Source of the DNA: Typha latifolia
Lineage: Eukaryota; Streptophyta; Magnoliopsida; Poales; Typhaceae
Length of the DNA: 64,000 nt
Assembly: GCA_019914945.1 (NCBI GenBank)
Contig: CM034101.1
Location: 11,171,188 to 11,235,187 of the forward strand
Reading direction: 5' to 3'
A model generated the notes under the pieces. That model searched no databases and had not been told where the DNA came from. It was given only the letters and a program-made list of their open reading frames with translations. Below, in pieces: positions 40,601 to 54,800 of this stretch. The first letter of the stretch is position 1. Every line of letters begins with the position of its first letter. Made by a program: the position numbers and the translations under genes.

Positions 40601-42772
40601 TTTTAGTTTTTAAATTTTAAAAATATTGATATTATTCAAATTAAAATTTTGATTATTATTTATTATTAAAATTGGTGATTTTAGTACGAGAGCTAAAGAT
40701 TTGAGATTTCGGTTGTTTTGCCTAGACTCAGATGAGTGGGTTCACTCACATATTTATTTTATTATATTTCGTATCTTTGTCAGATCATGTAAATTTTCTA
40801 TGTGCAAATTATTTATTTCACCCTTACGTGTAAAAATTTAATTGTTGCAATTTCTGTGTGCAAATCTATTTATTTCATCTGTACGTGTAAAAATTTAATT
40901 GTTATATTTTCTGTGTGCATTTAATTATTATACTCAGTGCATCACCATACTTTGTTCAAATATTGAAATTGTGAATAGAAAAATGAGATTAGTATTGGTA
41001 CGACTTAGAGAACAGTCCCGGTATAAATCGCTTGCGATTTTTTATGGTGACTCAAGTTTATCTGGAAGCCCAGGGGAAAGTCCTAAATTAGATCACTGCG
41101 GTGACTTTCTTAGGTGACTCTGGCGGGGTTAGGGAACAGTCCTAGGATAAATGAGAAAATTTCCTAGGTGACTCTAACTTCTCTCAACGGTTAGAGGAAA
41201 AGACAGAGTGTGTTGATCACATGGTGATATCATCTGATGACCCTAACCGGATCAGCTATAAAGAAAAGTCCCGAGCGTCATCTCGAGGTGACTTTTAGTT
41301 GATGTGGATCCACAGGGTTTAGACCGATTAAGACATATGACAGTATAAATATTGAAAACGTGCAAGGTTATAAGTTGTGACTCTCTCTATTGTTATCTTT
41401 GTTATTATTTCGAGAGCATGCCTATTGCATACTGTTATGGATATTATTGCTCTTAGTTTAATTTATTCAACATTAATATGATTTAAAATTTATTTAGTTT
41501 TCGACTGGATTCCACTCACTGAGCTATAGTTGTTGGCTCATGGATTCTATTTTTTTTGTATTTGTTTATTTATTTCAGGTAATAGTCAGCGGGGCGACTG
41601 AGCGAGATGTACCTAGACTCCACCTCCACATATGATTCACTTATTTACTTTTCCGCTCTGTTAGATATTATGCTATAGAATATAAGTTTTATTTATTTAG
41701 TTTAGAGACAATAAAACGGTAACATTGTTTTATGTTTATTGCAACTAGTTTTAAATTTAATAAAGCAGAATTTTATTTTATTTATTTATTTATTTTGCCA
41801 TTGTACACGTAGAAAGTATTGATAAGGCTTTGTGTATCTCAAATATATTGAGATGCATGGCCGGTCATGATTCCTATTTCGGGTCGTGACAGCTTCGACA
41901 TCTAGTGTCCTCTCTGCTTCATCACTAAGCCATGTCTACCACTTCTAATATTACCCATGACACTTGGAGTCTTGGATTGTGAATTCCGACACCATATGAT
42001 TCCAAGTTCTTGTATTACTTGTATATCTATATCTCACTTGCCATTACTTCAGACTGCAAATGAATCTTTTCTTTCTATTCCTTAGTCTATGTCTATTACC
42101 ACTACTTCTGAGCCTTCTGGTCGTCTTACACTATCTTGTTTTTTTTTGCATATTTCTGATTTGAGTCTAAATCTTCTCCTTGTTAGCAGTATTGGTTACT
42201 CTAGCTATAATATTTTATTTATGCTACTTGAGTCATGCAAGATCTGCATATCGAGCCAGGAGATTAGAGTTGTTTATAGAGCTAGTGACTTTTATTCAAG
42301 GTTCGAAAAATCAGGATTAGAATTAGGATTGGCCTTTCGAAAAAACGATACATATCAACCGTATCGGCAAGATCAGCCATATTGGCCGCTCGGATCAAAT
42401 TGAACTATTTTTAATTACATAAAATTCTAAATATTATTTAAAAATGCAAAAAAATATCTTTTTTTTAAATGACAAAAAAAGAATATAATAATTACCCACA
42501 TATGAAGACTAAAACTAAAAAAATACTACCTACTCAAAATTATTAAAAGGAAGGAGAGAGAGAGAGTGAGAGGAAATGAATAGAAAAAAATCTGCCGTAG
42601 TGAAAGAGAGAAGAAAAAAAAAACTATAGTGAAGAAATAAGAAAAGAGAGAGAGAGATTGAAAGAATTAAAATAAAACAAAATAAACTACATAGACGAGG
42701 TCGTCGGAGTTGGATTTGCGGCGGTGAAGTTTGCTATAGCTGGATTTTTGCATCAGAGAAACAATAATTGTG

Positions 42773-42840
<68 letters not shown>

Positions 42841-45800
42841 AATAGTGAAAGAGGGAAGGAAATTCAGATAAGGATCAGCCCGGATCGGCCGATCCCACCC
42901 GATCCCAGTGAATCGATTGGGATTAGGATCGGTCGATCATTCAAACGATGCTTTTATTGTATTCCTTTGCTTCATTTACTTATCTCATCTTCTTCTCATT
43001 TTGTTAGTGCTGCTCTCTCTCCTGCTGATTCGGGGCATCATGGATTAGTTATATGCCAAAGTTTCGTCTTAAAGGCCTTTTATATTTTGTAATCTTAGGA
43101 CGAGATCTCTTTAGTTTTTTTATTGATGGACCTGCGCCTTTATTGTCTATGTGTGGATATTTGTATTACGTCAGTTTCATTGATGACTTTTCCAGATATA
43201 ATCAGGTTTATCTCATTCATCATAGATTTGAGATTCCTAAGTTTATCTATTCATCATAGATTTGAGATTCCCCAAGTTTATCTATTTTTCACTTTTATGA
43301 TCCACATAGTATCATAAACGTATTAAAGTTTTTCATGTTTGACTGCACCCAAGAGTACATTTCTGCTGCTATGTGTTCCATTTTTCATTCTCATGGCACC
43401 CTTTTTCAACAATCTTATCTCTACACTCATGAGCAAAATAATGTAACAGAATGGAAACATTGACATATCTTGGAAATTACTCATGCTCTTCTTCTCAGCT
43501 CATCTATTCCTCGCTATCTTTAGGCTGAATGTCACAGACTTAACCGTTTGCTTGGTGGAAGATCTGTGCGGCATTCTTCCTTCTTCACGAGAGAGGGTAA
43601 GCTCACTAATTTGAGCACAAGACAAAAGGCTAGATCAAAAGGAGATGCAACAGGAATTTCTAAGTTAGAGAAGACTACTTTGCCCTCAAGTTTTACAGCA
43701 ACTAACTTCCGAAATATGAGATGGTTACATGTATAGGGGTCTATCTCTTATATAAAAATAACAAGGAACACAAAGTACATAAGATAGATTGGTTGGTGGA
43801 GCCATGGAGGGCTCAAGGCTTATGGAAAGGTTGCTAGATTTCAACAGCCATCATCTTCCTCTTCTTGTGCACATCAGCCATGAGAAGAGCAGCAAATGGA
43901 TAAGGGTGAGCTCCTATTGGCTCCTCTAATCATCATTTTCCTTTGTACAAGGTCCACAAAGGTTGCTATTAGAGGCCTTTCGTCAACAAAGGCTGCACAA
44001 TCCTTTGTCCAGCAATGGTGGATCCCTTGACCAAAAGACCTAAGTATCCTTTAGGGAACTAGGTAAGTATCAAGGCAAGGCCTTGATGCACCCAAACTAC
44101 ATGGTTTTGGGTCAAAAATAGACTAGGGTGTGACATTCCCCCCCACCTAATGCGTGGCTGTGCCAACAGTGCATAGTTTATGGAAGTCATCAATGAGGTT
44201 CTGGTATTGCCACAACAGCTCTACTTTCTCCCAACTAGCCTCTCTGCGTCGTTATGTTGAGAGTGCTCATGACTATTTTATGTTTGTGCATTCATCATTT
44301 CAAGGGTAGGCGATTATGCTCCTCTATATGTAGATGATATGATTATTACTGAAGATGATTAAGTTGCTATCAAGGTTTTGCACTAACACTTATCTCAGTA
44401 TATTTAGATGAAAGATTTGGATCTTCTGCACTATTTTTTGGGTCTTAAGATTGTTTATAGTAAGAGAGGCATACTTGTATCTCAATAAAAGTATGCTTCT
44501 GATTTAATCAGTCGAGCAACTATATCTGATGATAGGACAGTTGGTACACCTCTTAAACTTCATGTGAAGTGTTGTCCTACGGACTGTGTACCATTGACAT
44601 ATCGAACTAGATATAGAACTTGTTGGTCAGTTTGTGTACTTATGTATCAGCAGACTAGATATTCTTTATGCAGTAAGCATAGTTAGTTTGTGGCAGCCCC
44701 CTATGTGTTCATTATGCAATACTTCTTCAGATTCTTAGATATGTACAAAAGACTATTACTCGTTCTCTTTTGATGTCTACGCATTCATCTCTTGTGCTTC
44801 GTGCTTATTCTGATACTGACCGGGCTTGAGATCCTACCACTCGTTGCCATACCACTATATTCTGCTTATTTCCTAGTGATTCTCTTATCTCCTGGCAAAG
44901 CAAAAAGTGGCATTGCCTCTCTCTTTAGTACTAAGTATAGGGCTATGTCTACTGTTGCTAGAGAGATTATTCACCTTTGCCATTTGTTAGGTGATATAGG
45001 AGTGTCAACTCTCCTACACCAACTATTCTTTATTGTGATAACAAGAGTGTTATACAGATATCTAGCAATTTGTATTCCATGAGAAAAACAAGCATATTGA
45101 GGTAAATAGTCATTTAATTTGACTTCAGTTTCTAGTTGGTATTACCGGTCTTCCTCATCTATCTTCTACTGAGTAGATAGTCGGTTTCTTAACCAAGTCA
45201 CATTCCTTACCATGTCTTAAATATCTCACTAGGAAACTGTGTATTTGACCCTTGAGTTTGAAGGGGGGTGTTGATGTATAATAGCGTATGTTATGATCGA
45301 GTAATAATATACCTCACATACATTTTATGAGATAGAAGAAAGAGAATTCATTCTATAATGCATGTCTTTTGATTTCATGTCTTATAATGCATGTCTTGAT
45401 TCATCACACATGATGATTTTTGATTCAGTGAGATGTATTGTCTTTTTCCATGAAAAGGATGATAAGACATGACCCACCAAAGAAAGAAGCTACAAGTTAG
45501 CATTGGAGTTATCAAAAACAAAGATAGTAGGCATCCTCAAAAGGGTCAAAACCTTCTGAGATTTCAATAGGTATCAATTCTAATATTTTATAACATAATA
45601 GAGTTTCTCTTATGGTGATAGTAGGCTTATTGCTATACACGCTGCATTGCTGCCCTGGTGTTGCCTCCATTGACCCCACATTGGTGGGTATCTCATTCAA
45701 CAGGATGGGGGCACCCTCCACTGCAAATTCTGTAGTGTCTTTCTATTATGTAGATAGATCTCCTTCTTCGCGAACATTTGTAGTGATTCTATTATGTGTT

Positions 45801-48800
45801 CTTATGTAAAACTCATACGGATTAACATCTTTCTGATACTCTAGCACCTTAAAATAGATACTCCACTCAGAAAATTCCAATGATAACTATGAACTCCTTA
45901 GTTTGGTACTTGAATATCTCATATTTTTTTTCCTAGATAACAAATCTATGAATATGTCCATACCTCCTAAAAAGATATCCCTTTCTTTCCAATACTCCAT
46001 TATGGGATGCTCGTTTTTCACAATTTGGAACCTTAAAATGTTCGACTACACAGCTATCTGGGAAGAAGAATGTTTCAAGCCTCAAATCTACTTTGTACTA
46101 AATCTTTGAAGGTAAGTCAAACAGGCCTCAAACCTTAAAATGTTTTGCCCCACACTACTATCCGGCTACAATGTTCAATGGTAAAATATTTGGCTATGCA
46201 ACTGAATACCTTCCAATACTTTAAAGGTCATCTGTGAGACAAAGAATCCATGTTTTGTTCTGTTCTTGTTAGGTGTCAGTTTCAGAGAGAGTCTAGCTTA
46301 GCACACTGTGTTGTGCCATACTAGTTTCCAACTTTTGATGCAATTGACATGATAAGCACTTGGGATGAAGCCCAGAATAACAGTGTGTTTGAGTTTCATC
46401 TACAAAAGTCTGCTTGCTTTAGGATGCCTCTGAGCAAATCTTTCTGTAGTCAGTAGATATAACTTATCTGTAATATAGCATTTGGTCCATGAGCTTTATC
46501 TGTAATATTTCTTAATGCATCAGGTTGTCCTCGTCTCCTGTTATTTAAGTAAGTATCATATTGAAACAAGCTTTATATCTATACTCAGACTTAAAACCAC
46601 TGAGAATATACAATTTGACAAAATCTAACAGGTCAAAATAGGGGCATTCTTGTTAGGAGTCTTTCTTCTTGTCCAGTACATAGCAGCGTGAATAGTTGCT
46701 TCACTCCTGACCTAAAGGAAGAGAAGAACATTAGAACAATGATTGCAGTTCCAAGGTCATCACGGTGTCTCAAATTTTCTTTAACACCTTTCAGTCTCAA
46801 TCTTAGAGTAACAGCTCAGTATAGCTGCAACACAGTATGCTGCATCACACAGTGATACATTAGACTCCTATCGTGTTCTCCGGACCCTTTTTATGTAAGA
46901 GAACCACAAGATTTCCTTTCTTGATTGCAGCTTTTGAATAAGATTAGCTTAACTAATACACTATTTTATTGTTCCCCCTCTTGTTTGATGCCCTTTGGTG
47001 GCTTTCAGACTGTAACTGCCTATTCTTATGGACTGGTATTAACAGCATCTATATCTATTATTTTAATTGTATGATTAAGATTATCAATATACTTTGTGTT
47101 CTCTGTTAAACTTGTTATGCTTTATAGTTTGCATCTACTAAAGTTGGAATTGTTATTTAATCTTCATTTTCTTTTTCCTCTTATCCTTTAGGCTCTCTGC
47201 AGACACATCACAACCTGATAAAGTTCTAGTTGTGGAAAGAGTTATCGAGTCCTTAGGCCTGCAAGCAGTGAGAAATTCCTTGGTTGGGACAGTTGAGAAG
47301 CGTGGAATTTCTGGTGGACAGAGGAAGCGTGTCAATGTCGGTCTGGAAATGGTTATGGAACCATCTCTTTTGATACTGGATGAACCGACATCTGGTTTAG
47401 ATAGTTCTTCATCTCAGCTTCTTCTGAGAGCTCTTCGACATGAGGCACTTGAAGGTGTAAACATATGCATGGTGGTTCACCAACCCAGGTTGTTTCAAAT
47501 TTCATATTTATATACATTTCCAGTTGCAGCCTTATTAATCTCTATATTGTTCTTATTTACTTGACAGTCAGGCAATTAGGCTGGCTTGTTAGTTGATATT
47601 GACATCATCTAACATTTTGGTTGCATGGCATGTTAGCACGTAATCTTTCTGAATCTAGTTTTGGTTCGAAATTGATCTAGGTCCAGTTGCTGAACATTAG
47701 ACCAATCCCCAGCCAATTATTTGCCATACTAATTCAGTCTGAGCTGCAGAAGTCTAACATAAGTTTCTGATACAAGGCTGATAGGCCATCGTGAAGCAGC
47801 AGCGCAAAGTTGTGCCTAGAACATATTGATTTAAGCATCTTAATCTGGTACAACCCAAACTCCAAAGATAAAAGCCTCAAAGGACAACTTAGTACTTTTT
47901 AGTGAAGTATCGGAGAGTTAGGCCAGTCATCCATTAACAAGCCCTCGTTAAATTTGCTGACGACATTTTGACATTTACTTTTGGGAGGATTTGAGGCACT
48001 TATGGGTATGTGAGCACAACCTATTAAGTCAAACATGGATCAATGAGATAAAAGAAAAAAAAAAACATCTCTATAGCTTGAGAGTACCTAATGCTATCAT
48101 CATATCTCATTAAATATAGGATATTTGATCAAGCAGGACTGCAAGAGGATAGTTGCATACTTGAACATTATGATGACCTCGAAATATTGCAACCATCCAT
48201 GATTCTAGTTTTTTCAAAAATCACAATACACATCCCCCTATCCTCTCCAACACCAACCACTAAAAAAGAAAACTTTTTCAATTATATATATCTTCAAGAA
48301 AGCCACCTAGATGAGATGAGAAATATTAATTGGTACCTAAAAGTACAGACATAAGAATTTATGTGCCATTGCCACACCCCGTGCTAATGGCCTGTCGTCA
48401 CACCCCGTGTTAATGCCCTGTCATCACAATACGTGTTGAGCAACATAGTGTGTTGCCTAGCCACATAGCAATCTTGAAACAACCTGGCATACTTATCATG
48501 TTGGTCGGCATGGGGTGTGATGATCAAGATATATCATCTTCATGGAGTATTGGCACCTGGCACCGACTTGTGCAGACTGTGCCACTATGTATTGAGCTTA
48601 ATTAAGGAAAATTAAAGGAAAATTAAGAATAAATACAAAATTGGAGCTTAAGTGTTGTATGCAGATCTACTACATAGAGGTTGATCTTAACCCAATGGCG
48701 TTTATAGACTGGAATTTCATCAATACATATAAAATTACGGTTCTCTCCAATTTTTTTATTCTATTTTCAAAAGTTTGAGAGTAGGAAAATCATTAAATTG

Positions 48801-51800
48801 GAGTCTAATTGGTCTACAATGAAAGCATATCTACTCTATATGGTTGTTTCCATCCATAAATTGTAATTTATTGGTTAAAATTAAAGTCATTTCTTCTCAA
48901 ATTTTCAGCTTTCGTATTTCTATGCTACATGAGAGGAAAAATCTCTACTAGGTATATAGTTACATAGGTATGGTGTTTCGTTGGTACAATATAAGGGACT
49001 ACTTAAAATTCAAGGTGGACAAACATAGAAAGTTTGCTAATAAGATAATTAAGACGATGAGTTGGGTGAGACTTAGTGAAGATATCAGCTATCTATTCAG
49101 TAGAAGATACATGAGGAAGACTGAAGGTGCCAGATAAAAACTGATATCAAACAAAGTGTTGTCCACCTGAATATGTTTAGTTCACTCATGATATACAGGA
49201 TTGCTTACAATCTGTTTATCACTCACATTATCACAACAAAGAGCAGTAGCAACAGGACTAAACACAGCTATATCACTCAATAGATGGCGAAAGTGAATGG
49301 TTGTTATGACCCAGCTGTGAGAACGAACTCAATCCCATTGAGTTCTGTGCCCAGAGAGAGGTCACGGGCATTTAACATCCAGCCCCCTGGCTAGTTATCT
49401 ATTTATTTTCTTTGTAATTGCTTATTAGTTTTCTTTGCTATTTAAACCCTATGTTAGGTGCTTTTGCTTTCTAATCCTTTGCTTATGTGCATTAGTCATT
49501 GTTTATATGGATGAGTTGTTGCTTAGGTGGATTAGTCGGACTTGAGCCTGTTCGATCCGGCTAATCGAGTCAAGTCAGGGAGCCACCTATAAATGTTGTG
49601 GTGTGCACCTGAGTTGGAGAGGTTTGGATTATTAAAACCCTAGTTGGTCTATCTCCTTTCCTCTCTCAATCCTCCTCCTTCGTTGTTTGTCCATCACCAA
49701 GCTTGGCCAACCACCACTCTTGGTCGAGCTGCCTACCTCCTCGTTTGACCGCCCCCCTTGACCTAGCCCACCTTTTCCTTCCTCCCTTCTTCCCTAAACT
49801 ATTCCCTAAAGCCCTACACAACCACCAACTCTAACATTCTATCATCACCTTCTCTACCGGTGCCACCCTATCAAAGTGGGCTATCACCACTATCCCAAGT
49901 ACGTGCCTCCTTCCACGGATCCCAAAATTAGTTCGGAGTCCTCTCTTACAAATCTGTCCATCCCGACCTCCGACTATTGATATGACGATATCTCCGAATC
50001 TACTCATCCGGTTCTTGAGATTTGGATTTCTTAGAAAGCTCTCTTCCAGAGTTACAACATATCCAAATCTCTCTTCGATCTAATAGCTAGATCCTCCGAA
50101 ATATCTCTCGAAAGTTCTGTCCTAATTTCTGTTTAGAACTGGTTGCGGATCGAAACAAGCCGCTTCGAGGGAAGATCGTAACATTGATCTCTTTGGCCGC
50201 AGTGGACATCACCCTATATTCTACCTTAGTACTAGAAAGAGAGATCATATCTTGCTTCTTGCGTGTTAGGAGGTACGAGAATCTCCAAAAAATAAACAAA
50301 ACCCACTGGTAGACAAACGAGTAGTAGGATCTCTAGCCCGACCAACATCGAAATAGGATTCTGTAGAAATAAAAAAAGAACGTGTGATAGTGTCCACTAC
50401 ACATTTCCAAGAATCTGAAGAAGTGTTGCATAATGAATGATCAGATTGAGGAGCTGCCACAAACTAACTATGCTAACGACATGAGCGATATCTGGTTTGG
50501 TGTACATAACTACACAAGCTGACCCACAAGCTATCTATACCTAGTCAGATCCGGCAAAAGCACACCATCTGTAAGATAAAGCTTCACATGATGCTCAAGA
50601 GGTGAATCTACTATCATATTATAAGATATTATCATTCGACTAATCAGATCAAATGCATACTCTTATTAAAATATAAGTATGCCTATCTCACCTTGAGCAA
50701 TCTTAAGGCTTAGAAAATAACGTAGAAGACCCAAGTCTTTTATCTAAAATTGTCAAGGCAAGTGCTTTTGTAGAGGCTTGACGGTGATGAGCATAATATC
50801 ATATTATCTACGTAGAGTAGGAGAATTACCTACTTTTGCGGTGAGGATCGCATAAACATAGAGCAGTCATGAGCCCTTTTAACATAGCATGCCTCTACAG
50901 CTGCTCGACAAAATCGCTCAAACCAAGCATGAGGTGCCTTTTTTAATTCTGTGGATAGCTCAATCAAGCCAACAAACATTAGAGGAAGGAACAAACAGGC
51001 TAGACAGAAGTTGCATATAAACTAGCCCAAACAAGTCACCGTGAAGAAAGACATTTATCACATCCATCTAGAACAAAGGCCAATGATGGACTAAGTACGA
51101 ATTGTAGTCATCTAGGCAACAGAGGCAAATGTCTCGTCATTATTCATTGCCTTATACTCTTGAGTGAACCAATAGACCATCGTTTGACTTTTTGCTACTA
51201 ATGAGCTCAATACCACTCGGTAAAAGAACCACATCCCATGTCTAGGTATGCTCAAATGCTAGAAACTCTTCAGCCATAGCATACCGCCACTTAGGATAAA
51301 CTACAACCTTCTGATAAGAACTAGGCTCATGATTTTAATAAAGAGCTGTCAAAAAACCACGAAACTCAGCGGAATAGCACGCAACATCAGCATAACCATA
51401 TCTCTAAGGAGCATATGCTTACGTAAGGATCTGCGAGGACCTTCAGCACAGGCAAGAAGAGAAGGCATAGATGGTGATAAGGTGGAGATGATTGGGCGGA
51501 CACAATGATAGGAGGATGACATAAGGGAGAATCGTTAGGACATCCAACAGCAAACTCCTCAAGGGAATATGGAGTAGGCAAAAGACTCAAGGGAAAATGG
51601 AGAGGAAGGTGGTGTCTCAAGAAAAGCAAGATCATGAGGCTCATTAGAATAGTAGGGGGTATCCTCTAGGAACATGATGAATAATGCGGAGACGACGAGT
51701 TATAGGATTATAACAATGATATCATTTGTGCTCAGAGCTATAGCCAAGAAGAATACATCGCACAAATTAGGCTAACAATTCATTATGTTTATTAGTAAGG

Positions 51801-54800
51801 AGAAAAAAAAGCAATTGCTACCAAAGACACAAATGTGACTATATTTTGGCTTTACAAAGAAAAGGAACCTCATGAGGAGAGTGATTTCTTAGAAAAGGGG
51901 ATGCCATGAGGTTGATAAGATTGACATAGATCAAGAAAGCTTTTGGCCCAAAAGAATGCGGAACAGATGAGCTAAGTAAAAGAGCACGTTGTCATGGACT
52001 TGGACGTAACGTTTTTGAGTGTTTTGGCAAGTCTATGCGGCGCTTTAACTTTTTCGCAAGATGAAGCCTCGAAGTAAAGTCAATATGGAAGTAAGAAAGG
52101 GAGAAAGCTTTCACTAATCTTAGAGAGAAGCAATCTTGATGAAGTCTCACTTCGTTTTTATTTACTCAAACTTTAGATAAAATACAAGTAGTGGGTTCAA
52201 GCCATTTATATAGGTAAAAAAACTTAGCTACTAAGTTACCATAACAAATATCTATCCTAGATATTTAGAAGGGAAAGAATAAGATCAATGAGGTGTCGTT
52301 TTTTGTCCTTATCTATCTAGTAGTGGATAAGCTTGAGGCTTGTCTAGTAGTTGATAAGATCAAATTGTCGAATTATTATAGTATCTCTCGGGTCTAGCTT
52401 AGTCATTTGTATTATTGATGCCTTCAGCACTACGGTTTCATCCAAAACTTCGATGAGATATCATATTCTTCCCCACCTAATGTGTAGTCGTCCTAGATGT
52501 GTGACTGTTCTAAAAATCTGCGATGATGCTTTTGTATTGCCATAGCAAATCTATCTTTTTCCAACTTGTTTCACCGCGTGGCAATCCTTTTCAACACACT
52601 AAGTATTCAGTGGTTGGTGGGACTCCTCGATGTCGCATCGTTCGAGGGTCAAGGATAGCTTCAACTTTTTTGTCAAGAGCGGATGCCATCATTGCTGGGG
52701 CACATCGTGACACTTCGCAGCTGCGGTCTTCTAAGTTTTCACGGTAAGGTTTGAGGTAACCGACATGAAAGACCGGGTGGATTTTGAGATCGAGAGTTAA
52801 CTCTAGTTTGTAGGCCACCTTGCCCACTTTCTTGACAACTGCAAATGACCTTTCGTATCAACGAACGAGCCCCTTGTGGACCTTGCGAAAGGCCTTGATC
52901 TAGTGCGATTGAAGTTTGACAAGAATTTGATTGCCCACTTCGAACTCCAGATGCCTTCGCTTGGCATCAACCCACTTCATCTTCCACGCGGTTTTCTCTA
53001 AGAAGGCCTTCGCAAGCTCGTTCTTCTCTTTGAGATTAGTGGTGAATTGAGTGGCATTTGGGCTGCGACAAGCTTCTCTAGCAGCAGCAATATGCGGACT
53101 GCGGAGCAAGCGGTTGTCGTCTCGTTGCGAGCTCGAAAGGGCTAGTATGCGACGCCTCGCTGTGCTGCATATTGTAGCAAAATTGGGCCATATCAAGGTG
53201 ATATACCTAGTCTCGCTGGTTGACACTCACATAATGCCTTTGGTACTCCTCAAGCAGGGCATGGATGTGCTTGGTTTGCTTGTCGATTTGCGGATGAAGG
53301 CTAGTGGAAAATCGCAAGTCAATCCCAAGGATCTTGAAGACTTTGGTCCAGAATTTGCCTATGAACCTTGGATCTGTATCACTAATGATTGATTTAGGGA
53401 TGCCCCAAAGCTTTACAATATTGGTGACAAAGAGGCGAGCGGCTTCCTCCGCAGTGCAAACCGTTGGTGCAGTGATGTACGTCCCGTATTTGGAGAAGCG
53501 GTCGACTATCACCATAATCGAGCCTTTGTCTCCAACTTTGGGTAGAGCTGAGATAAAGTCCATGGAGACACTCTACCATGGATGATTTGGCATAGGTAAA
53601 GGCTCCAAAAGATCCGCTGGTCGTTGGTCCTCCACCTTGTCTTGTTAGCAAACAAGACAAGTCCTTATATAACCTTCGATATTGTCTCACATCCAAGGCC
53701 AAAAGTAGGCAGCTTCTAGTAGTGCCAATGTCTTTTGCCCGGGATATCCTGCCCACTTGGTGTCATGGCATTCCTTCATGAGGTCCCTTCGTAAGTTCCC
53801 CCATTTAGGAACGTATATTCGTTATTCTTTGGTGTAGACTAGCCCGTCATTGAGCCAAAACCGTCGCGTTTTACCCTCTACAGTGAACCTGGACATCACC
53901 TTCGTCATTGGATCTTCGCTCATGCCAACACGAATGCGATTGAGAAGGTCTCCTTGGAGTTGGCACACCACTGCTAGCTCTGCTCTTTGGCTTAAGGCAT
54001 TGGCTACTTGGTTCTCCTTCCCCACTTTGTATTCAAATCGCATGTCGAATTCAGCGATAAAATCTTGCCATCATGCTTGCTTTGGGGATAGCTTCTTCTA
54101 AGTCTAAAAGTAGCTCATTGCAATGTTGTATGTTCGCACAACGATCTCTGATCCCAACAAGTAGTGGCGCCATGTCCACAAGCAATACACCACCGCGGTC
54201 ATCTCCTTTTCTTGAACGGTGTAGCGGCATTCAGTATCATTCAGCTTTCGACTTTCATAGGCAATAGGGTGGCCTTCCCGCACTAGAACATTGCCAATGG
54301 CAAAATCTGAGGCATCGGTATGTACCTCAAAGGACTTAGACGTGTCAAGCAGTTGCAACATTGGTTCTTTCATCACCGTCTTTTTCAACCGAGTGAATGC
54401 CTCCGCTCATCGTTCGGTCCAACATCATGGGTGGTTCTTTACAAATCCATCAAGGGGGCTGCATGGGCTGAGTACCTTCCGATGAACCGGCGATAGTAAT
54501 TCGCAAGTCCAAGGAAAGATCGCAAGTCCGTCGTTGATTTTGGTGTCTTCTATTCAAGGATTGCTTGTATCTTTGCCTTGTCCATACTCAGGCCGCCATC
54601 GCTAATCCAATGCCCCAAGAAGTTTACTTCTCCTTAGGCAAAAGAACACTTCTCTGGCTTTACGTACAGTTGGTTCTCCTTTAAGACGTTGAAGACAATC
54701 GTAGGTGCTCAACGTGATCTTCGAGAGTTTGGCTATAAATGACGATGTCATCAAGGTAGATGATGACAAAGCGGTCGAGGAAGGGGTGAAAATGCTTATT

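Larger units (their letters stand above)
37322..45362 (+). mobile_element. Ty1/copia element with ~100-bp LTRs, host of a nested insertion stack
   Basis: 5' LTR 37322-37426 (105 bp, TGTTGATGTGTAATAACTTA...CATGACA), then a primer-binding site TGGTATCGGAGC at 37427. The 3' LTR is 45269-45362 (94 bp, TGTTGATGTATAATAGCG...AATGCA) after the purine tract aaggggggtg. Between them in order: gag start (about 38018-38300, [20 protein letters not shown]; resumes at 39114), integrase remnant (42190-42290, 42960-43530, [19 protein letters not shown]), RT with YVDD (44327-44338) and YFLGLKI, and RNase H (SFQ-like [14 protein letters not shown], 44925-44970). Stops and frameshifts throughout. Five insertions split it. 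No 5-bp target duplication remains. Confidence 0.8.
36138..47191 (+). other. ABCG intron 8 (11.1 kb)
   Basis: Donor gtatga, acceptor tcctttag. From 36138 to 37321 and from 45363 to 47191 it is ordinary AT-rich intron with no gene. The middle 8 kb is one copia element with five later insertions. Small frames such as 45512-45721 and 45903-46109 have no domain. Confidence 0.8.

Noticed and set aside
42724..43092. Arg/Glu-rich open frame
   Set aside because: Spans the (GA)n tract and the border of a hAT-like MITE with copia sequence; not a gene.
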